A DNA stretch of 12,612 nt from HGM11416 sp964532155 (GTDB lineage: Bacteria; Bacillota; Clostridia; Christensenellales; Borkfalkiaceae). Shown here in pieces: positions 1 to 7,200 of the stretch; the first letter of the stretch is position 1; each line of letters opens with the position of its first letter. The position numbers and the translations under genes are program-made. The notes under the pieces are model-generated. The model was not told the DNA's origin, did not search any database, and saw only the letters and a program-made list of their open reading frames with translations. The DNA lies in the NCBI GenBank assembly GCA_964532155.1, contig CAZHGN010000042.1, positions 1 to 12,612 of the forward strand, given 5' to 3'.

Positions 1-117
1 CGAGAAACGATTGCCGCAAAAAGCGGTAAAAAGAAAAACGCCGCAAAAGAAATACGCCGCAAAAAGCGGTTCAAAAAAATGCCGCAAAGAGTGGTGCGAA
101 AAAATGCCGACGATTAA
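1..117 (+). CDS. C-terminal tail of an upstream gene (partial, lysine-rich)
   Basis: The frame beginning at base 1 is open from the window edge and ends at a double stop (TAA TAA, 115-120). It gives about 38 residues rich in Lys, Arg and Ala (starts RETIAAKSGKKKNAAKE, ends VVRKNADD). Such basic tails occur on many nucleic-acid-binding proteins, but no domain is visible here and no function can be given. The frame starting at base 2 is also open, to 196, but would run 31 bases into the next gene past that gene's own ribosome binding site, so it is less likely. The motif AAKSG is encoded in both frames because the DNA itself is repetitive (GCCGCAAA four times). A frameshift in the tail or an assembly error in the repeat is therefore possible. 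Confidence 0.35.
   Translation, partial: RETIAAKSGKKKNAAKEIRRKKRFKKMPQRVVRKNADD
13..88 (+). repeat. Degenerate GCCGCAAA repeats with small hairpins
   Basis: GCCGCAAA occurs at 13, 40, 56 and 81. Two copies extend to CCGCAAAAAGCGG (14-26 and 57-69), a 4-bp stem with an AAAAA loop. The repeat lies inside the lysine-rich coding tail, so it may simply be repetitive codons for Ala-Ala-Lys. Confidence 0.5.
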
Positions 118-165
118 TAAAACCGAGTTGCGGTCGTGGCGGGCAAAAGCGGAAAGGGGCGGACT

Positions 166-1119
166 ATGGAGAATAAACGCAAAAATTTTTTGTTGACGGG
201 TGTTGAGGGCGGCGCCTGCTTTAGCGTTGCCGTGCTGATTAATTTGTTGTTGAGTCTTGTTTTTTCGGTTTTGCTGTTAGCGTTCGGCGCGACTGCAAAC
301 GAGGAGTTTATGAATAGCTACGGCTATACCTATTTGAACTTTATCGTTTCGCCCGTTGCCATAATCGCGACCGTTTGTTACACTTGCAAAAAGAGAAGGC
401 TGGCGGTCGGGCAAACGGTAGGGCTAAGGGCGTTTGACAAGCGGTTTTGGCTGATTTTGGCGTTGCTGTTCGTCGGTTGCACGCTCGGGCTGTCGGGGCT
501 GAACACTGCGTTCGTAGAATGGCTCAACCTGCTCGTCGGGTACGAGGCGCAACCGATTAACTTGCCGAGCGCGGGCTTTGGCAACTTTTTGCTTTGCACT
601 TTGATCGTCTGTCTTTTGCCGGCGGTATTCGAAGAATTGCTTTTCCGCGGGCTCGTGCTCAACGGTTGCAAGCGCTTGGGCGACGTGTTCGCAACGCTTT
701 TGTGCGGAGCGCTCTTTTGTCTGTACCATCACAGCCCCAATCAAACGCCGTACCAGTTTATTCTCGGGTGCGTTTTTGCTTTGCTCGCGATAAAGAGCGG
801 CTCGATTATTCCGTCCGTGATTTTTCATTTTTTAAATAACTTTTACGTCATCGTCGGGTACTTTATTTGGGGTGACGCGCTCGAGCTCGCTCCCGTTCTC
901 ACGGCGGTGCTTATTGCTTTCGGGCTGGCGCTTCTCGTACTCGGGTTAATTTTCTTGATTAAATCGGAAAAGCCGCAGTCGGAAAGCAAGCTTAAAGAAG
1001 AGTATCTTAAAATCGCCGACCTCAAAGAGGAACGCAAGGCATTTGTCTTGTCGGCGGCGGCAGGCGTCGTCGTCTGCGTCGTGCTGTGGATTTCCGAACT
1101 CGTAACCTATATCGGGTAG
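166..1119 (+). CDS. CPBP-family intramembrane metalloprotease (CAAX/Abi type)
   Basis: Integral membrane protein of 317 residues with about eight hydrophobic segments, starting at about residues 17-41 and 58-75. The CPBP signature is present in order: EELLFR (Glu156, Glu157, Arg161), a second element ending in His188/His189 (FCLYHHSPNQ), and HFLNN with His221 and Asn225. In the family these Glu and His residues form the metal-dependent active site inside the membrane. Members cleave prenylated or other membrane substrates or act in bacteriocin immunity; the substrate here is unknown. After the catalytic core there is a charged segment at about residues 265-295 (KSEKPQSESKLKEEYLKIAD region), then one last membrane span. 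I chose ATG 166 because GGAAAGGGG lies six bases upstream; a GTG at 136 in the same frame has no such site. No partner gene is adjacent, so the role remains open. Confidence 0.88.
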   Translation: MENKRKNFLLTGVEGGACFSVAVLINLLLSLVFSVLLLAFGATANEEFMNSYGYTYLNFIVSPVAIIATVCYTCKKRRLAVGQTVGLRAFDKRFWLILALLFVGCTLGLSGLNTAFVEWLNLLVGYEAQPINLPSAGFGNFLLCTLIVCLLPAVFEELLFRGLVLNGCKRLGDVFATLLCGALFCLYHHSPNQTPYQFILGCVFALLAIKSGSIIPSVIFHFLNNFYVIVGYFIWGDALELAPVLTAVLIAFGLALLVLGLIFLIKSEKPQSESKLKEEYLKIADLKEERKAFVLSAAAGVVVCVVLWISELVTYIG

Positions 1120-1164
1120 GCGGTTTTTTGAAAGAAGGCGCGGTTTTTTAAGGAAGGAAAATGC

Positions 1165-1183
1165 CGATAATCGACCTATAGCG
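1165..1183 (+). repeat. Dispersed intergenic repeat, copy 1
   Basis: CGATAATCGACCTATAGCG, a perfect copy of the 19-bp core. It lies 45 bp after the CPBP protease stop and 29 bp before the rlmH start, followed by TGGTTTTTT. The spacer also holds GGTTTTTT at 1122, 1142 and 1185, the first two within a loose tandem unit of about 20 bp. Confidence 0.85.
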
Positions 1184-1212
1184 TGGTTTTTTGGGTTGAA
1201 TAAGGAGATTGT

Positions 1213-1674
1213 ATGTTTAAAATAAATCTTATTGTTGTGGGGAAGGTTAAAGAGAAATATTTTTCGGACGCCGTTAGCGAATACGCCAAACGCCTTTCGC
1301 GCTTTTGCGATTTAAAGATAATCGAATGCAAGGAATGCGGCGGCGAGGACGACTCGCCCGAGGTCGCTTTAAAAAAGGAAAGCGATGAAATTGCCAAATA
1401 TTTAAAGGGGTACGTGTTCGTGCTTGCCATAGAGGGCGGTCAATACGATTCCGAGCGTTTTGCCGAAAAACTTGCCGCCGTTAAGGACGGCGTCGGCGAG
1501 GCGACGTTCGTTATCGGTTCTTCGTACGGTGTTTCGGCGGCAATTAAAAAGCGCGCCGACGAACTGATTTCTTTTTCTAAAATGACTTTTCCGCATACGT
1601 TGTTTAGAGTTATGCTCGTTGAGCAGCTTTATCGTGCGTTTATGATAAAGGGCGGCGGAAAATATCATAAATAG
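1213..1674 (+). CDS. rlmH: 23S rRNA (pseudouridine1915-N3)-methyltransferase RlmH
   Basis: Cytoplasmic SPOUT-class enzyme that uses S-adenosylmethionine to methylate pseudouridine 1915 in helix 69 of 23S rRNA, on the assembled ribosome. The 153-residue length is typical. The N-terminus (MFKINLIVVGKVKEKYF, then EYAKRLSRF) matches the family pattern. The C-terminal half carries the knot motifs: FVIGSSYGV (residues about 98-106, the SAM-binding glycine loop, usually FVIGGSxG), SFSKMTFPHTLFRVMLVEQ, and the invariant ending YRAFMIKGGGKYHK. The start is ATG 1213 with AAGGAG five bases upstream. It is followed after one base by repeat copy 2 and then tadA, so the two translation genes are probably cotranscribed. 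The GSS in place of the more usual GGS or GGA in the SAM loop is a mild deviation. Confidence 0.96.
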   Translation: MFKINLIVVGKVKEKYFSDAVSEYAKRLSRFCDLKIIECKECGGEDDSPEVALKKESDEIAKYLKGYVFVLAIEGGQYDSERFAEKLAAVKDGVGEATFVIGSSYGVSAAIKKRADELISFSKMTFPHTLFRVMLVEQLYRAFMIKGGGKYHK

Positions 1675-1675
1675 T

Positions 1676-1703
1676 CGATAATCGACCTATAGCGGGGGAT
1701 TTT
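1676..1703 (+). repeat. Dispersed intergenic repeat, copy 2 (rlmH-tadA junction)
   Basis: Perfect 19-bp core CGATAATCGACCTATAGCG (1676-1694) beginning one base after the rlmH stop, followed by GGGGATTTT up to the tadA ATG. Core plus tail (28 bp) is identical to copy 3 at 2217-2244. The repeat fills the entire spacer between the two genes, and its GGGGG run (1694-1698), five bases before the ATG, is the only candidate ribosome binding site for tadA. Confidence 0.88.
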
Positions 1704-2222
1704 ATGATAAAAACTAACGGACTTAAACAGTCGGCGGCTCAAATAGAAAAGCTTAAAGCGCTCGAAGCGGCACAATCCGCCGCAGACGAGCGTTTTATGG
1801 AAGAGGCGATTATAGAGGCGCAAAAGGCTTTTGCGCTCGGCGAAATTCCGGTCGGCGCGGTTATTGTTAAAAACGGCGAAATCGTCGCGCGCGCGTACAA
1901 CCGTAAGGAAACCGACGGCTGCGCCGTTTATCATGCGGAGATAAACGCTATTGTTCTGGCGGCAAAGTCGCTCGGTTGGCGGCTTGACGGATGCGATATT
2001 TACGTTACTTTGGAGCCGTGCGCCATGTGCGCAGGCGCAATTTTATCTTCGCGCATTGCTCGCGTCGTATTCGGCGCAAACGAGCCTAAGTCGGGCTTTT
2101 TCGGGAGCGCCGCCGATATTTCGCAAACGTCGGGCGTTAATCATTCGGTGGAAGTCGTGCAAGGCGTGCTTGGCGAGCGTTGCGCAAAACTTATTTCCGA
2201 TTTTTTTCAAAATAGGCGATAA
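1704..2222 (+). CDS. tadA: tRNA-specific adenosine deaminase TadA
   Basis: Zinc enzyme that deaminates adenosine 34 of tRNA-Arg(ACG) to inosine, allowing wobble decoding of CGN codons. The 172-residue protein has the cytidine/deoxycytidylate deaminase-like zinc site: His77 and Glu79 in HAEINA, and Cys106 and Cys109 in EPCAMC. The EIPVGAVIV strand and the GFFGSAADI segment are typical of bacterial TadA rather than of CMP or guanine deaminases. The first roughly 30 residues (up to the Met at 32, FMEEAIIEAQKAF) are an extra charged leader; the shorter start is possible but the ATG at 1704 has a GGGGG run at good spacing. The last codons (AGG CGA TAA) lie partly in repeat copy 3, which provides the stop codon. 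This suggests that insertion of the repeat fixed the present C-terminus. Confidence 0.95.
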   Translation: MIKTNGLKQSAAQIEKLKALEAAQSAADERFMEEAIIEAQKAFALGEIPVGAVIVKNGEIVARAYNRKETDGCAVYHAEINAIVLAAKSLGWRLDGCDIYVTLEPCAMCAGAILSSRIARVVFGANEPKSGFFGSAADISQTSGVNHSVEVVQGVLGERCAKLISDFFQNRR

Positions 2223-2244
2223 TCGACCTATAGCGGGGGATTTT
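2217..2244 (+). repeat. Dispersed intergenic repeat, copy 3 (overlaps tadA stop)
   Basis: Perfect 19-bp core at 2217-2235 plus the GGGGATTTT tail, 28 bp identical to copy 2. Here the ribosome-binding-like GGGGG is not followed by a start codon but by TATTATTTTTTC. The TAA inside CGATAATCG terminates tadA. Confidence 0.88.
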
Positions 2245-2274
2245 TATTATTTTTTCAACGCGCGGACTCCTTCG

Positions 2275-2315
2275 GTCGGCTATGCCGACAGCTTCTTCTC
2301 GGAGAGAGCCGAGAA
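2275..2315. repeat. Double-hairpin element in the tadA-prs spacer
   Basis: Two adjacent perfect inverted repeats: GTCGGC-TAT-GCCGAC (2275-2289) and TTCTCGG-AGAGAG-CCGAGAA (2296-2315, 7-bp stem, 6-nt loop). No T-run follows directly, so it is not a classical terminator. The arrangement resembles REP-like palindromic units. I see no protein coding here. Confidence 0.55.
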
Positions 2316-2320
2316 ATGTT

Positions 2321-2355
2321 AAGTGTGAAGTGTTGAGGGTGAAGAGCGGAGTGTG
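2321..2355 (+). repeat. Degenerate heptanucleotide tandem repeat
   Basis: Five consecutive 7-mers: AAGTGTG, AAGTGTT, GAGGGTG, AAGAGCG, GAGTGTG. They directly follow the double-hairpin element, as if part of the same unit. No coding potential is evident. Confidence 0.5.
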
Positions 2356-2519
2356 GGCAACTTTCAGTAGAAATATCCCTTCATCGCAGTTGGTAGTCCG
2401 CATGCCTTAGGCGAGTGTGGCGGATTATTGAAAAGGGGTTGAACGGCGGCGGTATATCCGATAGAGCAGCGCCCGAATAAAAATCGCCGAGCGAAAATCG
2501 TTATTCGGCGGTCATTAGG
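2356..2519. other. Intergenic sequence without a recognisable gene
   Basis: No ORF with a ribosome binding site. It contains a nested hairpin (TCCGC 2397-2401 with GCGGA 2420-2424, and GCCT/AGGC inside) and a larger inverted repeat CCGAATAA (2473-2480) / TTATTCGG (2501-2508) with a 20-nt loop. The 3' arm, TCGTTATTCGGCGG, resembles the inverted dispersed repeat near mfd (TCGATTATCGGCGG) and might be a decayed copy. Confidence 0.4.
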
Positions 2520-2548
2520 TTGACTATTTTTGCTTTTTCATATAAGAT
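2520..2548 (+). promoter_or_regulatory. Sigma-A-type promoter of prs
   Basis: -35 TTGACT (2520-2525), 17-bp spacer, -10 TAAGAT (2543-2548); TATAAG at 2541 is an alternative with a 15-bp spacer. Transcription would start near 2555, giving a leader of about 58 nt before prs, probably serving prs and pth. Confidence 0.65.
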
Positions 2549-2563
2549 AGGATTGTATAAAAA

Positions 2564-2594
2564 AGTCGGAGCGTGTCATAGAAACCGTCCGACT
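2564..2594 (+). promoter_or_regulatory. Hairpin in the prs leader
   Basis: Perfect 7-bp inverted repeat AGTCGGA (2564-2570) / TCCGACT (2588-2594) with a 17-nt loop, ending eight bases before the GGAGG site (2603-2607). It could be an RNA stem-loop or a protein-binding dyad. No known riboswitch motif is recognised. Confidence 0.4.
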
Positions 2595-2612
2595 ATAAAT
2601 GCGGAGGTAGTT

Positions 2613-3581
2613 ATGATTACGCACAGCACAGAGATCAAGATTTTTTCGGGTAATTCAAACAAGCCGCTTGCAGAAGCGATCGCAAAAGAGCTTAAAAAAC
2701 CGTTGAGCGATATCGAAGTCGGGCATTTTTCCGACGGCGAGACGAGCGTTCATATCGGCGAAACCGTTCGCGGTCGCGACGTGTTTATAATCCAGTCGAC
2801 AAGCGCGCCCGTCAACGAAAATCTTATGGAACTCCTCGTTTGTATCGACGCGTTGCGCCGTGCTTCGGCAGGTCGTATTACCGCCGTTATTCCTTACTTC
2901 GGCTATGCCAGACAGGACAGAAAGGCTCGCCCGCGTGATCCGATTACGGCAAAACTCGTTGCCGATATCATTACTTCCGCCGGTGCCGACAGAATCTTGA
3001 CGGTTGACTTGCACGCACCGCAAATTCAAGGGTTCTTCGATATCCCCGTCGACCATCTCGAGGGCGGTCCTATTCTTTACAACCACTTCGCTCCTATGAG
3101 CGGCGAGGACTTCGTCGTGGTATCTCCCGACGTAGGCAGTGTTTCGCGCGCACGCACGGCGGCATCCATTCTTAATTGCCCCATCGCTATTATCGATAAG
3201 CGCAGACCGCGCGCCAACCAAGTTCAGATAATGAACATTATCGGCGACGTTAAGGGCAAAACATGCTTGCTCGTCGACGATATGATCGATACCGCAGGAA
3301 CTATTTGCGAGGGCGCTCAGGCGCTTGCCGATTTCGGCGCTAAGGAAATTTACGCTTGCTGCACGCATCCGGTATTCTCCGGCCCCGCAATAGAGCGCAT
3401 TCAAAAATCGCCCATCAAAAAGATCGTTGTGCTCGACACTATCGACCTGCCCGACGAAAAGCGCATTGAAAAAATAGAAATGCTTTCGGTTGCGAAGCTT
3501 TTGGCTAAGGCGATCAATAACATTTATCTCGACAAGAAAATGAGCGACGTTTACAAAAACACCGACGAAAAGCCCGAATAA
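2613..3581 (+). CDS. prs: Ribose-phosphate pyrophosphokinase (PRPP synthase)
   Basis: Makes 5-phosphoribosyl 1-diphosphate from ribose 5-phosphate and ATP, the precursor for purines, pyrimidines, NAD, histidine and tryptophan. The 322-residue length fits class I enzymes. Visible motifs are the N-terminal IKIFSGNSNKPLAEAIAKEL, the regulatory/ATP loop FIIQSTSAPVNENLMEL, YFGYARQDRK, the PRPP synthase signature DLHAPQIQGFFDIPVDHL starting at Asp132 (with the catalytic-site His134), and the ribose-phosphate binding loop VDDMIDTAGT (221-230). The start at ATG 2613 is set by GGAGG five bases upstream and by the conserved N-terminus. The same frame is open further up, but that stretch contains the promoter. 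pth follows after 33 bp. A short acidic and basic tail (DKKMSDVYKNTDEKPE) extends past the usual end. PRPP synthases are controlled by ADP and phosphate. Confidence 0.97.
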   Translation: MITHSTEIKIFSGNSNKPLAEAIAKELKKPLSDIEVGHFSDGETSVHIGETVRGRDVFIIQSTSAPVNENLMELLVCIDALRRASAGRITAVIPYFGYARQDRKARPRDPITAKLVADIITSAGADRILTVDLHAPQIQGFFDIPVDHLEGGPILYNHFAPMSGEDFVVVSPDVGSVSRARTAASILNCPIAIIDKRRPRANQVQIMNIIGDVKGKTCLLVDDMIDTAGTICEGAQALADFGAKEIYACCTHPVFSGPAIERIQKSPIKKIVVLDTIDLPDEKRIEKIEMLSVAKLLAKAINNIYLDKKMSDVYKNTDEKPE

Positions 3582-3614
3582 AGCTTTTTCGGCGGGCGCC
3601 GCAACGGAGGCATA

Positions 3615-4181
3615 ATGAAAATCATCTTCGGTCTGGGCAACCCCGGCGAAAAATACGCGTTAAACTACCATAATCTCGGGTTTATGGTGGTCGATATTCT
3701 CGCCGAGCGGCTCGGTTTATCCGTTTTTAAAAAGGAGAACTTCGGGCTTTCGGCGGCGACGTTTATCGGCGGTGAAAAGGTTATGTTCGTAAAACCGCTT
3801 ACCTATATGAATGCAAGCGGCGATTGCGTTAGGGCGTTCGTCGATTATTACGGAGTCGATTTATCCGACATTCTCGTCGTTTACGACGATATCGACGTCG
3901 ATAAAGGGCGCATTCGTTTTCGCGCGCAGGGTTCGCCCGGTACTCACAACGGAATGCGAAGCATTGTCGAGCGGCTCAAAACCAACGCTTTTTCAAGGCT
4001 TAGGGTAGGTTCTAAAAATACCAATCCGGATATTCCTCTTCTCGATTACGTTTTAATGAATATCCCCGCCGACGAAAAGGCGGTAATTCTGCCAGCCTTA
4101 AACAAGGCGGCGGATTGCGTGCTCGACTTCGTAAAGGGTACCGATGCGGAAAAGCTTGCTTGCGCCTATAACGGTAATTAA
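3615..4181 (+). CDS. pth: Peptidyl-tRNA hydrolase
   Basis: Cytoplasmic esterase that releases tRNA from peptidyl-tRNA dropped by stalled ribosomes; normally essential. The 188-residue length is typical. Family residues are all present: Asn9 in GLGNPGEKY, catalytic His19 in NYHNLGF, Asn66 in PLTYMNASG, Asp91 in YDDIDVDKGRIR, and Asn112 in GSPGTHNGMRSI. Two small departures from consensus are NYHN for TRHN and GTHNG for GGHNG. The start is ATG 3615 with GGAGG upstream. It lies 33 bp after prs and belongs to the conserved Bacillota neighbourhood prs-pth-mfd; in Bacillus the pth gene is spoVC, with ctc between prs and pth, which is absent here. A terminator-like hairpin follows it. Confidence 0.96.
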   Translation: MKIIFGLGNPGEKYALNYHNLGFMVVDILAERLGLSVFKKENFGLSAATFIGGEKVMFVKPLTYMNASGDCVRAFVDYYGVDLSDILVVYDDIDVDKGRIRFRAQGSPGTHNGMRSIVERLKTNAFSRLRVGSKNTNPDIPLLDYVLMNIPADEKAVILPALNKAADCVLDFVKGTDAEKLACAYNGN

Positions 4182-4188
4182 TTTCCAC

Positions 4189-4217
4189 GCCCGATTTTTT
4201 TGTCGGGCTTGGTTTTT
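4189..4217 (+). terminator. Probable Rho-independent terminator after pth
   Basis: Stem GCCCGA (4189-4194) / TCGGGC (4203-4208) with loop TTTTTTTG, followed by TTGGTTTTT. The stem is only 6 bp but GC-rich, and it starts eight bases after the pth stop. It would separate prs-pth from mfd, at least in part. Confidence 0.6.
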
Positions 4218-4249
4218 ATATGCGGAGCCTTGCAACCGAACGCAAAAGT

Positions 4250-4279
4250 CCGCCTATAGGTCGATTATCGGCGGTTTTT
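4250..4279 (-). repeat. Dispersed intergenic repeat, copy 4 (inverted), forming a hairpin
   Basis: CTATAGGTCGATTATCG (4254-4270) is the reverse complement of 17 bp of the repeat core. Its flanks create CCGCC (4250-4254) / GGCGG (4270-4274) with ATA/TAT pairing inside, and TTTTT follows at 4275-4279. Read on the + strand this is a second terminator-like structure, only 16 bp before the mfd start codon. Confidence 0.75.
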
Positions 4280-4295
4280 GCTAATTATTCAGACT

Positions 4296-7200
4296 ATGCT
4301 GGAAAAATATATACAAGCCGAAAACTTAGGCGAAAGTTTTATTTCGCTTAAAAACGACGTCCGCAGCGGTATCCCCGGTGCGGTCTTTGGCGTACAAGCG
4401 GCTGAAAAATATCAGCTTGCGGCAATGCTCGATTTGCCCGTTATTTACGTTGCGCGCGACGGTTTGACTGCGAGAAACGCCGCCGTGGCGCTACGCGCGC
4501 TAAGCGGAAAGCGGGGCGTGTATCTTCCCGCCAAAGACGACGTTTTGCTATATAACAAGGCGTTTAATAAGGACGGATATTACGAGCGTATCGTCGCTAT
4601 TTACCGCATGATGAAGGGGGTTGACTTCGTTACTTGCACGTTCGAGTCTCTCCTCCAGCTTATGCCGAGCAAGATCGATAGTATAGAGCTTGCCGTCGGC
4701 AAAGAATATCCGCTTGACGGCTTGTCTTCTCGCCTTATTTCTTTGGGGTATACGCGGTCGGACGAAGTGGATGCAAAAGGGCGTTTTTCCGTTCGCGGCG
4801 ATATAGTGCATATCTTTCCCGTTGGGAGCGAAATGCCGCTAAGGATAGATTTTTTTGGGGACGAGGTCGAAAAAATCGTACGCTACGACGGCGAAACGAC
4901 GTTCGAAACGGACAAAATCGTCATATTACCCACGCTCGATTTTATCGTCGAGCCGTCTGAAATACCGAATATAAAAAAGGCGTTAAAAGAGGGCGTCAAG
5001 CGGTTCGGTACTCAAATATACGCCAACCGCGCTCGCGATATCGAACGCGAGCTTTGCGAGATTTTAGACGGCGAAGTTCCGTCGATGGCGTTGTCTTTCG
5101 TGTTGCCGCTGCTTGGCTGTATGAACGGAAGCGTACGCGACTTTATGGGCGAAAACGCAGTCGTTATATACGACGAGGTCAAGCTTCTTTCGGACGGACT
5201 TACGAGCGTGCTTAAAGAGTTTGCCGACAGGCGCGTTGCCCTTGCCGCAAACGGCGAAAGTTTTTATTTTTCGGCGGATCAATACAAAACCCCAGAGCGG
5301 CTTTTTAAAGAACTCGATCTGCCGCGCAAGCTTGCCGTGCAAAGCCTAACTTCGCAAATAAACTTTTTTAATCCGCTCAAAACCTACCGAATAAATTGCA
5401 CGCCGGTGCCGAGGTACGCGCTCAAGCCCGACGACTTTTTCGAGGCGGTTAAGGGGTGGAAAACTACCGGCTATAGGGTGATTGTCTGCTGTGGAAGCGC
5501 CGACCGCGCCGATAGACTTTCGCGTTATTTAGACGAGCGGCATATTTTCGCCGATTTGGGCGACAACTTCCCGATTGATTTTTCGGGCATTAAAATAACG
5601 AGTTTTTTCCTGCCTAACGGCTTTATATATCACGACGCTAAACTTGCAGTTATCGGCACTAACGATTTATATTCGCGCAAAGAACGCGAAAAACGCGTAA
5701 AACGCAAGCGCGGCGACGTTTACTACGCCCCCGAGGTGGGCGATTACTGCGTGCACGAGCGGCACGGTATCGGTATCGTTCGCGGAGTCGAGCGCATAAC
5801 GACTACCGACAGCACCAAAGATTATCTTGCGATCGAATACCGCGGCGGCGATATGCTCTACGTCGGCGTGGACAGAATGGACTGTCTGACCAAGTACATG
5901 GGCGGCGAGGAAAAACCAACGCTTTCCAAGCTCGGCGGTCAAGAGTTCGAGCGCGTAAAGGAACGAGTCAAGGCGTCTATTGCCAAACTTACCATAAACC
6001 TTAAAAAACTTTATCGCGAGAGAAAGGAAGCAAAGGGCTTTGCATTTTTACCCGACGACGCGATGATGCGCGAGTTCGAGGATAGTTTTCCCTTCGAGGA
6101 AACCGAAGACCAACTTCAGTCCATCGAAGAAATCAAGCGCGATATGGAAAGCCGCCGCGTAATGGACAGGCTGCTTTGCGGCGACGTCGGTTACGGCAAG
6201 ACGGAAGTCGCTTTGCGCGCGGCGTTCAAGGCGATAGAGTCGGGCAAGCAAGTGGCGTTTATCGCACCGACGACCATTCTCGTCGAGCAACATTATATGA
6301 CCGCGATGTCGCGCTTTAAAGATTTTCCGATAAAAATCGCCGTGCTCGATCGTTTTCGCATTCAGTCCGAGCAGACCAAAACGCTTGCAGGGCTTGCCGA
6401 CGGTTCGATCGACATGGTTATCGGCACGCACCGACTTTTTTCCAAGGATATTCGTTTTAAAGATTTGGGCTTGCTTATTCTCGACGAAGAACAGCGTTTC
6501 GGCGTGGAGCATAAGGAAAAACTAAAACTGCTAAAAGAGAACGTCGATACGCTTACCCTTTCGGCGACGCCCATTCCCAGAACGCTGCACATGTCCCTCT
6601 CGGGTATACGTGACATAAGCGTTATTAACACGCCGCCCACGCAGCGGATTCCGGTGCAAATATTCGTTACCGAGGAATCGGACGCGCTCATATACGACGC
6701 GCTCAGCAAGGAACTTGCTCGCGGCGGGCAGGCGTTCGTGCTTTATAACAGCGTGGAAAGCATCGCCGCTTTCGCAAAGCGTATTATGGATATTTTGCCC
6801 GAAGCGCGCGTTGTCGTCGGGCACGGTCAAATGCCCGAGCGGCAGTTGGAAGACAATATTCTTGCATTTTACCGCGGCGAATACGACGTGCTCGTCGCCA
6901 CTACTATAATAGAAAACGGAATAGATTTGCCTAATGCCAACACTCTTATAGTCGTCGATGCCGACAAGCTCGGTTTATCCACTCTTTATCAGCTTAAGGG
7001 CAGAGTGGGCAGAGGCGACCGAATGGCGCGCGCGTACTTTACTTATAAGCAAGACAAGGTTTTATCCGAAGTCGCGTATAAACGTCTTTCCGCATTGACC
7101 GAGTTTTCGGAGTTCGGCAGCGGCTTTAAAATCGCCATGCGCGACCTCGAAATTCGCGGTGCGGGCAACGTGCTCGGCAAGGAACAGCACGGACATATGG

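Noticed and set aside
136..165. GTG 136 as the start of the CPBP protease
   Set aside because: No ribosome binding site precedes it, while ATG 166 has GGAAAGGGG at good spacing.
1165..1694. GATAAT within the repeat as a -10 promoter box
   Set aside because: No acceptable -35 box lies 16-18 bp upstream in copies 1 and 2, so promoter activity is not supported.
2380..2430. tRNA-like pieces (GTTGGTAG, GCGAGTGTGGCGGA)
   Set aside because: They recall tRNA D-arm and tRNA-Leu 5' sequences, but no cloverleaf, anticodon arm or T-arm can be formed around them.
2599..2610. Mini-ORF ATG CGG AGG TAG in front of prs
   Set aside because: It is formed by the Shine-Dalgarno sequence itself and has no ribosome binding site of its own; probably coincidence.
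2520..2612. N-terminal extension of prs from TTG 2520
   Set aside because: The TTG is the -35 box of the promoter; the conserved PRPP synthase N-terminus begins just after ATG 2613, which has GGAGG.
2655..3404. 249-codon open frame on the - strand
   Set aside because: Antisense to prs, which has all PRPP synthase motifs; the antisense product has no recognisable motif.
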